Shown here one piece after another: positions 40,641 to 47,948 of a stretch of DNA of 51,478 nt. Below the pieces are notes generated by a model. That model saw only the letters and a program-made list of their open reading frames with translations, did no database searches and was not told where the DNA came from. The position numbers and the translations under genes are program-made. Every line of letters begins with the position of its first letter. Within the stretch, counting starts at the first letter, position 1. The DNA comes from Pseudooceanicola sp. HF7 (lineage in GTDB: Bacteria > Pseudomonadota > Alphaproteobacteria > Rhodobacterales > Rhodobacteraceae): assembly GCF_011806405.1 (NCBI RefSeq), contig NZ_JAATOW010000032.1, forward strand, positions 1-51,478. Direction: 5' to 3'.

Positions 40641-41483
40641 ATGACGGAAGCAAACGCGGGTCAGAAGCTTTACTGGAACGATGCGCCGGGGGTGAAATGG
40701 ATCACCCACCAGCAGGCGCTGGACCGGATGAACCACAGCGTCGCAGAGCTGGTGCTGAACGCCGCCGCGCCGCGCACCGGAGAGCAGGTGCTGGACATCG
40801 GCTGCGGCGCGGGGGCCACCACGATCATGGCGGCGCGTGCCGTCGCGCCCGGGGGCTACGCGGTGGGGCTGGATATCTCGGGCCCGCTGGTGCGCCATGC
40901 CAACAAGCGGTTCGCCGAAGAAGGCCTGGACAACGCAGAGGCGCTGCAGGGCGATGCCCAGACCCAGCCCGCGCCGGAGCAGGGCGTCGACCTGGCGCTG
41001 TCGCGTTTCGGGGTGATGTTCTTTGATGATCCGGTGGCGGCCTTCGTCAACATCCGGCGGCTGATCCGCCCCGGCGGCCGCCTTGTCTTTGCCTGCTGGG
41101 CAGAGGGCAACCCCTGGTTCGACCTGCCCATGCAGGCCGCCGTCGCCCAGCTTGGCCCGGCAGAGCCCAAGCCCGCCGATGCCCCCGGCCCGCTGGCCTT
41201 CCGTGAGCCCGCCCGGGTGCGCGACATCCTTGAGGGCGCGCATTTCACCGGCGTGGAGATCGACACCCATGAGGTGCCCCTGGTCATCCCCGAGGGGCTC
41301 GAGGCCGGGCTGGAGTTCTGCAAGCACCTTGGGCCGATTTCACGCCACATGACCGACAAGAACGGCACCGAGGCCGACTTTGACGCCATCATGGACCGCC
41401 TGCGCCCGGCCTTCGCGGCCTTCGACACGGACCAGGGTCTGATGATCCCCGGCCGCGTTCACCTGGTACAGGCCCGGGCCTGA
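40641..41483 (+). CDS. Class I SAM-dependent methyltransferase
   Basis: 280 residues. Motif I VLDIGCGAGATTIMAARAV (about 51-69), then GLDISGPLVRHAN (motif II region), DLALSRFGVMFFDDP (motif IV) and LIRPGGRLVFACWAEG (post-motif). This is the Methyltransf_11/25 group with small-molecule or unknown substrates. The N-terminal NDAPGVKWITHQQALDRMN is typical of a family found widely in Proteobacteria. It is 118 bases downstream of the pump gene, behind a large inverted repeat, so membership in the siderophore locus is uncertain. Confidence 0.88.
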   Translation: MTEANAGQKLYWNDAPGVKWITHQQALDRMNHSVAELVLNAAAPRTGEQVLDIGCGAGATTIMAARAVAPGGYAVGLDISGPLVRHANKRFAEEGLDNAEALQGDAQTQPAPEQGVDLALSRFGVMFFDDPVAAFVNIRRLIRPGGRLVFACWAEGNPWFDLPMQAAVAQLGPAEPKPADAPGPLAFREPARVRDILEGAHFTGVEIDTHEVPLVIPEGLEAGLEFCKHLGPISRHMTDKNGTEADFDAIMDRLRPAFAAFDTDQGLMIPGRVHLVQARA

Positions 41484-41525
41484 CCGGGGCCGCCCGGACC
41501 CCGGCTGGGGCAGGGGCCCCGCGCT

Positions 41526-41819
41526 CTAGTCGAAGTCGAAGATCTCTCTCAGCAGGTTCTTCTTCTTCTTGCGCTTCTTGTAGTGGCGCGGGTCATAGCG
41601 CTGATCCTCTCGGTAATAGGGCTCGCGATATTCGCGCGGCGGCGTGGCGGGGCGCGGCGGGCTGTAGGGCTCCGGCGCGGCCTCGGCCCCGGCGCGGTCG
41701 ATGATCTTGTCCAGCTCTCCGCGGTCCAGCCAGATGCCCCGGCATTTCGGGCAATAGTCGATCTCAACCCCCTGCCGGGCGGTCATCAGCAGGTCGTTTC
41801 CATCCACCGGACATTTCAT
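41526..41819 (-). CDS. TFIIB-type zinc-ribbon protein
   Basis: 97 residues. KCPVDGNDLLMTARQGVEIDYCPKCRGIWLDRGELDKII is the zf-TFIIB ribbon (Cys3 plus the C-P-x-C pair with the characteristic GIWLDRGEL). The C-terminus is basic and low-complexity (HYKKRKKKKNLLREIFDFD). The start 41819 has GGAGGAAA upstream; the longer frame from 41876 is rejected. The function of these small zinc proteins is not known. Convergent with the methyltransferase gene. Confidence 0.9.
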   Translation of the reverse strand: MKCPVDGNDLLMTARQGVEIDYCPKCRGIWLDRGELDKIIDRAGAEAAPEPYSPPRPATPPREYREPYYREDQRYDPRHYKKRKKKKNLLREIFDFD

Positions 41820-42146
41820 CGCGTTTCCTCCATCCTTGGCTGGCCTGGATGTGGGGACGGGCACGCGCTGCCGCAAGCAGGTTCAAGAGAACGTTAACCA
41901 ACTATATGAAAAACAACCCTGATTTGCGCAATTCTGGCGACAGGGCGCGTTCAATACTGTATTCATTATGCCAGAGCCGGGCTGCGCCACTGGAAGGCGA
42001 TCTTCCGCAGCGCGCCTGGCACCCGCGGCAAAAGCCGCATTTTTTCCGAAACGTTTGACGGTGTGGGCCGGGGTAGCGCCCTTGGCATCGTCGGGCAGTT
42101 TCCCTCTTCCTTCCATCGTCGCTTCTACAGGAACAGGAGACCTGAG
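41820..42146. other. Gene-free region with dyad and orphan terminator
   Basis: 327 bases with no credible ORF. It contains a TTAAC half-box (41893-41897), the 11-bp palindrome AATACTGTATT (41953-41963), and a complete rho-independent terminator at 42025-42045 on the plus strand that has no plus-strand gene before it. Either a small RNA or an attenuated leader of the regulator gene at 42147 is possible. Confidence 0.5.
42025..42045 (+). terminator. Rho-independent terminator without an upstream gene
   Basis: GCGGC-AAAA-GCCGC followed by ATTTTTT. Short but classical. It lies 102 bases before the response-regulator start, so it would end a leader transcript or a small RNA. Confidence 0.7.
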
Positions 42147-42851
42147 ATGCGCCTTCTCGTGACCGATACGACCTGGAACATTGCCGGCCTTTCCCACGCC
42201 CTTCTCAAGCAGGGGTTCTACGTCACCGAAGCGGCGAATGCCGAAGAGACGCTCGAATATGCCAGCACAGCGGAACAGGATGCGGTGCTGATCGACCCGG
42301 ATCTGCCGGACATGTCGGCGGCCCAGCTGGTGTCGAAACTGCGCATGGCTCATCCGAAACTGGTGATTTGCATCGTCTCGCGCCGCGACACCCAGGCCAT
42401 CCGGGCAGAGTTCCTGACACGTGGGGCCGATGACGTGATCGAATGGCCCAACAAGGCGCCAGAGATCGCCAGCCGCCTGCGGGCCTACGTGCGCCGCGCC
42501 GCGGGCTTCTGCATGCCGGTGATCCAGTCGGGCCTGCTGCAACTGGACCTGTCGGCCATGACGCTGCACTACGGCGATATGCCGATCCACCTGACCCGCG
42601 TGGAATACGAGATGATAGAGATGCTGATGCTGCGCAACGGGGCCATCGTGACCCGCGACCAGATCATGATGCAGCTCTACGCCTGGCAGGATGAACCCGA
42701 TCCCAAGATCATCGATGTCTATACCTGCCGCATCCGGGCCAAGCTGGCCGCCATCGGCGCGCCGGATGACGTGATCGTCACCAGCTTCGGCCAGGGCATC
42801 CGCATCCCGATCTACTCCGCCCCCCGCGACACCAAGACCGCGGCGGCCTGA
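42147..42851 (+). CDS. CtrA-like response regulator with degenerate receiver
   Basis: 234 residues from ATG 42147 (AGGAGA 7 bases upstream). Receiver about 1-115: the phosphorylation Asp50 (LIDPDLPDM) is kept. The acidic pair normally at positions 6-9 is reduced to one Asp (LLVTDTTW), and the conserved Lys before Pro is Trp (IEWPNK). Winged helix about 125-225: VIQSGLLQLDLSAMTLHYGDMPIHLTRVEYEMIEML, then DEPDPKIIDVYTCRIRAKL, closely like CtrA (DEPELKIIDVFICKLRKKL). It may bind CtrA-type sites but be poorly phosphorylated. It is probably a paralogue, not CtrA itself. Confidence 0.87.
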   Translation: MRLLVTDTTWNIAGLSHALLKQGFYVTEAANAEETLEYASTAEQDAVLIDPDLPDMSAAQLVSKLRMAHPKLVICIVSRRDTQAIRAEFLTRGADDVIEWPNKAPEIASRLRAYVRRAAGFCMPVIQSGLLQLDLSAMTLHYGDMPIHLTRVEYEMIEMLMLRNGAIVTRDQIMMQLYAWQDEPDPKIIDVYTCRIRAKLAAIGAPDDVIVTSFGQGIRIPIYSAPRDTKTAAA

Positions 42852-42881
42852 CACCCCGCCCGTTCTTGCTCCCTCCTGTCT

Positions 42882-42913
42882 GCCCGCCGGCCTCCCCTCC
42901 GCCGGCGGGCTTT
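42882..42913 (+). terminator. Rho-independent terminator after the response regulator
   Basis: Perfect 10-bp stem GCCCGCCGGC / GCCGGCGGGC with a 9-base loop and TTT following, 30 bases after the stop. Confidence 0.85.
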
Positions 42914-42919
42914 CCACAT

Positions 42920-42956
42920 CCTTAACGCGCCTTTCTGGCGTTAAGGGCGCATTAAC
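42920..42956 (+). promoter_or_regulatory. CtrA-type box with overlapping 9-bp inverted repeat
   Basis: TTAAGGGCGCATTAAC at 42941-42956 is a perfect TTAA-N7-TTAAC box. Its left half is also the right arm of the inverted repeat CCTTAACGC-N9-GCGTTAAGG (42920-42946). Three TTAA half-sites thus lie 86-120 bases before the ATG at 43042. Confidence 0.65.
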
Positions 42957-43041
42957 CGTTCAAAACCATGCTAGAATGGCCTTGGACATGGCTATGCAGG
43001 CGCTTGGCCAAGGTTTGAGCAGGACGCGGGAAAGGGGCAGG

Positions 43042-43704
43042 ATGCAACGCTGGGCCGGGAACGGGATCGGCACCTGGGTCGTGATCCTCTGCCTGATGGC
43101 AGAGGCCGCCCTTGCCGGTGCCTGGCCGCGCGGAGAGGGCAATCACTTCATCGCCAGCGCCCTGCGGTTCAGCCGGTCGGAGAGCGGCGACACCGACACA
43201 TCTCTCAGTTACTTTCACGAATACGGGCTGACGGACAAGCTGACCGTCGGCCTTGATCTGAACGGCACGCCCGAGGGGGCGAACAAGGCGCTGGCCTTTG
43301 CCACCTACCCGATGCCCGATCGCTTCGGCCTGAAGACGGCGGTCGGGCTGGCCCTGGGCACGCTGAACAGCCAGCCCGCGGTGCGCCAGGTGCTGGCCCT
43401 GGGGCGCGGCCTGGCCGATCCCTCTGGCTGGCTGGCCGTTGACGGGATCCTGGACGTCTACACGCAGACCGGCGCCTATGACTGGAAGGCAGAGGCAACG
43501 CTGGGGCTGAACCGCTCCGAGGGGCTGAAGATCTATGGCCAGATCGAGACCGGGCAAAGCTATGGCCAGCTGCCCTATGCCCGGCTGGGCGGCTCTGCCG
43601 CGATCCGCCTGACAGAGGGGCTGGACCTGGATATCGGCGCCTCCACCAGCCTGCACAACAGTGATCCGGTGCGGCTGAAGCTGGGGGTCTGGCGCAGTTT
43701 CTGA
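43042..43704 (+). CDS. Exported beta-barrel-like protein, unknown function
   Basis: 220 residues from ATG 43042 (GGGGCAGG upstream; an in-frame ATG at 42976 would bury the signal peptide). Signal peptide about 1-25 (WVVILCLMAEAALA before GAWPRGEGNHF). The rest alternates polar and hydrophobic residues in short strands (SLSYFHEYGLTDKLTVGLDL; KIYGQIETGQSYGQ; GLDLDIGASTSLHN) and ends VWRSF with a terminal Phe, as outer-membrane barrels do. The upstream CtrA-type box suggests CtrA-linked expression. The family is not recognised. Confidence 0.75.
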   Translation: MQRWAGNGIGTWVVILCLMAEAALAGAWPRGEGNHFIASALRFSRSESGDTDTSLSYFHEYGLTDKLTVGLDLNGTPEGANKALAFATYPMPDRFGLKTAVGLALGTLNSQPAVRQVLALGRGLADPSGWLAVDGILDVYTQTGAYDWKAEATLGLNRSEGLKIYGQIETGQSYGQLPYARLGGSAAIRLTEGLDLDIGASTSLHNSDPVRLKLGVWRSF

Positions 43705-43781
43705 GCGGCTAGGCCGCACCCGCCGGGCTTTGACCCCGGCGCAGGCGCGTATTACCTTCCGGCCATGCAGATGCCCGCGAA

Positions 43782-44300
43782 ATGACAGAACCCCCCAAGG
43801 ATCCCGTCCGCCCCGCCGATGAAGAGGCCCGCGCCCTGGCGCGCGATCTTCTGAAGGCGGCGCATTTCGCGGCCCTTGCCACGCTGACGGATCAGGGCGT
43901 GCCCTTCGTCACGCGGATTGCCCTGGCCACGGATCCGCAGGGGCGCCCGCTGACGCTGGTCTCGCGCCTTTCGGCCCATACCGCACCGCTGCTGCGGGGG
44001 GCAGAGGTCTCCTTGCTGATCGGCGAGCCGGGGGACAAGGGCGATCCGCTGACCCACCCGCGCCTGACGCTGCAGGCGATCCCGCAGCCCGTCGTGCGCG
44101 AGGATCCCGCCTATGCGCCCCTGGCGGCCCATTACGCGCAGCTGCGCCCCAAGGCGCGGCTTTACATGGATTTCGCCGATTTCCTGCTGGTCCGCTTCGC
44201 GCCGCGCGACAGCTTCCTGAACGGCGGCTTCGGCAAGGCCTTCCGGATGACCCCGGCGGACCTTCTGCCGCCCCCCGAAACGCAAAGGCCCGACCCCTGA
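43782..44300 (+). CDS. Pyridoxamine-5'-phosphate-oxidase-fold protein (HugZ-like N-terminal type)
   Basis: 172 residues. LLKAAHFAALATLTDQGVPFVTRIALATDPQGRPLTLVSRLSAHTAPLLRGAEVSLLIGEP is the split-barrel flavin/heme-binding fold seen at the N-terminus of HugZ-like heme oxygenases. The C-terminal DUF2470 domain of HugZ is absent. MDFADFLLVRFAPRDSFLNGGFGKAFRM matches the end of this subfamily. A flavin- or heme-linked oxidoreductase role is likely, and heme-iron use is possible. The start ATG 43782 is not preceded by a strong ribosome site. Confidence 0.82.
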   Translation: MTEPPKDPVRPADEEARALARDLLKAAHFAALATLTDQGVPFVTRIALATDPQGRPLTLVSRLSAHTAPLLRGAEVSLLIGEPGDKGDPLTHPRLTLQAIPQPVVREDPAYAPLAAHYAQLRPKARLYMDFADFLLVRFAPRDSFLNGGFGKAFRMTPADLLPPPETQRPDP

Positions 44301-44302
44301 GG

Positions 44303-44357
44303 GCCGGACCTGCAAGACCGTCGCGAACCCCACCCTAACGGGGTGGGACCCGGCCGG
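44303..44357. terminator. Nested hairpins between convergent genes
   Basis: CCCACCC-N5-GGGTGGG is enclosed by GGCCGG / CCGGCC. There is no T-run. It probably separates the convergent PNPOx-fold and outer-membrane genes. Confidence 0.4.
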
Positions 44358-44360
44358 ATA

Positions 44361-45002
44361 TCAGAAGCGCCAGCCGATGCTGAGGCTGATGAAGGGAACC
44401 ACCGGGAAGTCGGACAGGCTGTCGTTGATGCTGGCGACTTCGGCGTTGATGTCGTCCTGTGCCTGCTGGGGCTGGGAGTCGATCCCGCTGAGCGACATCT
44501 CGTAGGTGGCCACGCGCGCGCCGGCCTCAACCGCAAAGGTCATGCCCGTGTCCATCGCCCGGCGATAGCCGACAGAGACCTGCGGCGCGACCTTGCTTTT
44601 CTGTTCGATGTTCATGCCGAAATCACCGGAATAGGTATTCCCATTTGCGGTGACCTGGTTCGTGTTGCCCGAAGCGGAGTACCCGCCAAAGGCGATCCCG
44701 CCAGAGAAGAACACCCCGTTCGCCCAGGGGAAGTAATCCGCCACCAGCGCAAGAGAGAGCGATTCAACCGTGGAATCGATGCTGTTGCCGTCATCCTCAA
44801 GGGTGACATCGCCTTCGCCCCAGTACAGCGGCGCGCGCAGGCTCAGCTGGCTGTTCACCGTGTAGGTCGGCTCGACATAGATACCCAGGGAGGAGACACC
44901 ACCGGACAGGGTCATATCCCCCGCCTCCTGGGCCTGTGCCGCAAGCGGCAGGGCGCCGCCCAGAAGAAGGGCGCCAATGGCAAGTGTGTGAACTTTCTTC
45001 AT
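44361..45002 (-). CDS. Outer-membrane beta-barrel protein
   Basis: 213 residues. Signal peptide 1-25 (HTLAIGALLLGGALPLAAQA before QEAGDMTLSGGVSSLG). Amphipathic strands (SSLGIYVEPTYTVNSQLSLRAPLYWG; NGVFFSGGIAFGGYS; VAPQVSVGYRRAMDTGMTFAVEAGARVATYEMSLS) and the end FISLSIGWRF with terminal Phe indicate a small 8-stranded barrel, in the OmpW/OmpX size range. The start 45002 is set by the signal peptide; GAGG lies about 10 bases upstream. The function is unknown. Confidence 0.8.
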   Translation of the reverse strand: MKKVHTLAIGALLLGGALPLAAQAQEAGDMTLSGGVSSLGIYVEPTYTVNSQLSLRAPLYWGEGDVTLEDDGNSIDSTVESLSLALVADYFPWANGVFFSGGIAFGGYSASGNTNQVTANGNTYSGDFGMNIEQKSKVAPQVSVGYRRAMDTGMTFAVEAGARVATYEMSLSGIDSQPQQAQDDINAEVASINDSLSDFPVVPFISLSIGWRF

Positions 45003-45206
45003 TGTTTCGAACCTCGCAAACCTGTTGTATTCAAGTATCGCGATGCCTCCATCCTGCCGATGGCGGGTCCGCGAACCCTTTGAGTTTGCGAGCGAAAGGT
45101 ACGGTTGCAAAGCATTTAGCGGTGCCGGCGCGCAGCAGCCGGGACTTTGCCCGTGCCTGTCACCGAAAAGCTACGTATTGCGCGGTAATCCTGCGCAGGC
45201 GCCACG

Positions 45207-45234
45207 CAAAAAAAAGGGCTCCCGAAGGAGCCCC
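45207..45234 (-). terminator. Rho-independent terminator of lysS
   Basis: On the minus strand GGGGCTCC-TTCG-GGAGCCC is followed by eight Ts (the A-run at 45208-45215 on the plus strand). It lies 25 bases after the lysS stop. Confidence 0.92.
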
Positions 45235-45258
45235 CTGCATCTTTTCGCCTGCCTGGCC

Positions 45259-46833
45259 TCAGGCGAAGTCGCCCGCCAGCGCCCGGTCGATCAGCTCTAC
45301 CGTTTCGGACACGCCGTAAAGCGCGATGAACCCGCCGAAGCGCGGCCCCTGGCTGGCGCCCAGCAGCACCTCGTAAAGGCAGGAGAACCAGGCCTTCATC
45401 GGATCGAAGCGCTCGCGGCCCACGGAATAGACCACCGATTGCAGCGCCTCGTCAGAGAGCTCTCCGTCATAGGCTGCCAGGGCGTCCCGCAGCGCCTGCA
45501 GCGCCTCGCGCTCCTGCTCGGTCGGGGCACGGAAGACCTTCGTGGGTTTCACGAAGTCGTTGTAGTAACGCACCGCGAAGCCCACGGCCTGGTCCATCTG
45601 CGGGTTCGCCTCGGGCGAGGCCTCGGGCGCATAGCGCGCGATGAAGCCCCAAAGCGTCTCCTTGTCCTCGGCACCGGAAACCGAGGCGAGGTTCAGCAGC
45701 ATCGAGAAGGGCACCACCAGGTCCGACGCCGGCACATCGCCCGCGTGGATGTGGAACACCGGGTTGGCCAGCTGGCCCTTGGCATCCTGGTCCGGATAGG
45801 CCTTCAGCTGCTGGTGATATTCATCCATCGCCCGCGGGATGACATCGAAATACATCCGCTTGGCCGTCTTGGGCTTCTGGAACATGAAGTAGCTCAGGCT
45901 CTCCGTGCTGGCATAGCTCAGCCATTCGTCGATGGAGATACCGTTGCCGCTGGACTTGGAGATCTTCTGCCCCTTGTCGTCCAGGAACAGCTCGTAGGTG
46001 AAATGCTCGGGTTTCTTGCCGCCCAGGATCTCGCAGATGCGGTCATAGATGGGCGTGTTGGTCGAATGGTCCTTGCCGTACATCTCGAAGTCGACGTCCA
46101 GCGCGGCCCAGCGGGCGCCGAAATCGGGCTTCCACTGCAGTTTCACGTTGCCGCCGGTGACGGGCAGGGTCCATTCGCGGCCCTCCTCGTCATCGAAGGT
46201 GATCGTGTAATCCTGCGCGTTCACCTCCTTCATGGGCACGTAAAGCACGCGCCCCGTTTCCGGATGGATCGGCAGGAAGATGGAATAGGTCGCCGCCCGC
46301 TCGTCGCGCAGGCTTTTCAGCATGACCTTCATCACCTCGTCGTATTTCTCGACCGCGCGCTTGAGCACCGCGTCGAACTGGCCGGACTTGTAGAACTCCG
46401 TGGCCGAGTAGAACTCGTATTCGAAGCCGAAGGTGTCCAGGAAGCGGCGCAGCATGGCGTTGTTGTGGTGCCCGAAGCTTTCGAATTCCTCGAAGGGATC
46501 ATAGACGCTGGTCAGCGGCTTCTGGATGTCTTCCTTCAGGCGTTCCTGGTTGGGCACGTTGCCGGGGATCTTGCGCATCCCGTCCATGTCATCGCTGAAG
46601 CAGATCAGGCGGGTGGGGATATCGCTGATCACCTCGAAGGCGCGGCGGATCATCGTGGTGCGCAGCACCTCGCCGAAGGTGCCGATATGGGGCAGGCCGG
46701 AGGGGCCATAGCCCGTCTCGAACAGCACGAAGCCCTTTTCCGGCGGCGTCTTCTCGTAGCGCTTGGCCAGGCGGCGGGCCTCTTCGAACGGCCAGGCCTT
46801 CGATTCCAGTGCAGCAGCGCGCAGATCGGACAT
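45259..46833 (-). CDS. lysS: Lysyl-tRNA synthetase, class I
   Basis: 524 residues from ATG 46833 (GGAGAAGATC directly upstream). Class I Rossmann motifs: PHIGTFGE (HIGH-type, about 48-55) and KISKSSGNG (KMSKS-type). The family is the archaeal-type LysRS-1 that most alphaproteobacteria use in place of class [15 protein letters not shown] at the front and the C-terminal helical domain with [28 protein letters not shown] are characteristic. It charges tRNA-Lys and is essential if no class II enzyme exists. Confidence 0.96.
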   Translation of the reverse strand: MSDLRAAALESKAWPFEEARRLAKRYEKTPPEKGFVLFETGYGPSGLPHIGTFGEVLRTTMIRRAFEVISDIPTRLICFSDDMDGMRKIPGNVPNQERLKEDIQKPLTSVYDPFEEFESFGHHNNAMLRRFLDTFGFEYEFYSATEFYKSGQFDAVLKRAVEKYDEVMKVMLKSLRDERAATYSIFLPIHPETGRVLYVPMKEVNAQDYTITFDDEEGREWTLPVTGGNVKLQWKPDFGARWAALDVDFEMYGKDHSTNTPIYDRICEILGGKKPEHFTYELFLDDKGQKISKSSGNGISIDEWLSYASTESLSYFMFQKPKTAKRMYFDVIPRAMDEYHQQLKAYPDQDAKGQLANPVFHIHAGDVPASDLVVPFSMLLNLASVSGAEDKETLWGFIARYAPEASPEANPQMDQAVGFAVRYYNDFVKPTKVFRAPTEQEREALQALRDALAAYDGELSDEALQSVVYSVGRERFDPMKAWFSCLYEVLLGASQGPRFGGFIALYGVSETVELIDRALAGDFA

Positions 46834-46973
46834 GATCTTCTCCATCAGGTGAGTAACCGCCTGTCCCGACCTCGGGGCAGGTCCCCTTCGCCGGGGCCTG
46901 CGCTTCCTATTGTGCCCTGCCGCGCTCGTCAATAATCTGCGCCGGAACGCTTTGGCGAAAGGAATTATCGGCC

Positions 46974-47399
46974 ATGCCCTCCGACACCCCCCACGCGCTG
47001 ACTGCCCAGGATTGCCTGGTCCTGCTGATGATCGCGGTTTCCGTCTCCGATGAGAACGTCCGCACGGTCGAGCTGATCAAGATCGAAAGCCTGGTGAACA
47101 CGCTTCCCGTCTTCGCCAGCTACGACGATTCCCGCATTTCCCAGATGTCCTCCATCGTCTTCGACCTCTTCGCAGAGGAAGACGGGCTTGATGCGCTCTT
47201 CGGCCTGATCCGGGAAAACCTGCCCGAACGGCTCTTCGAAACCGCCTATGCCTTCGCCTGCGACGTGGCCGCCGCCGATGGCACCCTGCGCGAGACAGAG
47301 CTGCGCCTGCTCGAAGAGATCCGCTATGAGCTTAGCCTCGACCGGCTCCATGCGGCGGCCATCGAACGCGGCGCCCGCGCCCGTCACATCACGCTCTGA
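46974..47399 (+). CDS. TerB-family protein
   Basis: 141 residues, all helical. The N-terminal [29 protein letters not shown] and the later [27 protein letters not shown] match the TerB/DjlA fold; D-G-x-x-x-x-x-E is the metal-binding acidic motif. TerB proteins are cytoplasmic or membrane-associated and were first linked with tellurite resistance, but isolated copies such as this have no defined role. Divergent from lysS with a 140-base gap. Confidence 0.9.
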   Translation: MPSDTPHALTAQDCLVLLMIAVSVSDENVRTVELIKIESLVNTLPVFASYDDSRISQMSSIVFDLFAEEDGLDALFGLIRENLPERLFETAYAFACDVAAADGTLRETELRLLEEIRYELSLDRLHAAAIERGARARHITL

Positions 47400-47567
47400 T
47401 CGTTTTCCCGGCAAACCCCCGCCAATGCCGCACCGGCATGGGCGGGATTGCGGCGCTGCGAAACATTCCTGACCCTTTCGTGAGAAAGCGTCACTTGCCT
47501 GACACCCTCTTTATCGCATCTTGGTTCCAGAACCGTTCAAGGCGAGTCAACAAGAGGGAGCAGCCCC

Positions 47568-47717
47568 ATGAACCGCGTGTTTCTCATCGCCGGCCTTGCC
47601 GTGCTTTGCCTCATGCCGATCCTCGGCGCCTACGTGGAACGCGGGCTGCCCGACGGCGCCGTGCTGAAAGCCATGCGCCTGCAGGAACAGCCCAAGCCGC
47701 AGAAATGGGTCTACTGA
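47568..47717 (+). CDS. Small single-span membrane protein, 49 residues
   Basis: Starts MNRVFLIAGLAVLCLMPILG, a single hydrophobic segment (about 4-20), then a short charged tail ending PKPQKWVY. GAGGGAG lies 7-8 bases before the ATG. There is no cysteine at a lipobox position beyond C14, so it is more likely a membrane-anchored peptide than a lipoprotein. Strong ribosome site and codon use support it being real. Function unknown. Confidence 0.65.
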   Translation: MNRVFLIAGLAVLCLMPILGAYVERGLPDGAVLKAMRLQEQPKPQKWVY

Positions 47718-47847
47718 CCCAAGCCCCCTGCAACTCCCCCTGACGCCAGCCCCAAGGCCAGCCTGGGAAAAACGGCCCCTGCCTTCTTCTTGCCAAGAAA
47801 CTTCCGCCGGAGGCTCCCACGCCCTCCGCGATCACAGCGGCCGGCGC

Positions 47848-47872
47848 GGCGCACCGCCGCCAGCGGTGTGCC
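47848..47872. other. Hairpin in the gap after the carboxypeptidase gene
   Basis: GGCGCACCGC pairs with GCGGTGTGCC (one G-T pair) around CGCCA. It lies about 75 bases beyond the carboxypeptidase stop on the minus strand. No T-run, so a terminator role is doubtful. The rest of 47718-47948 shows nothing I can assign. Confidence 0.3.
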
Positions 47873-47948
47873 GGTCACCGCAAGATCCGTCCTCTGCAAT
47901 CGTCCGGCCCTTTCGCCCAGCCGAGCGCGGGACTCGATCCCCGGGGCC

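Noticed and set aside
41849-42058. 69-codon plus-strand ORF before the response regulator
   Set aside because: It runs through the dyad and the terminator hairpin at 42025-42045 and has no recognisable features.
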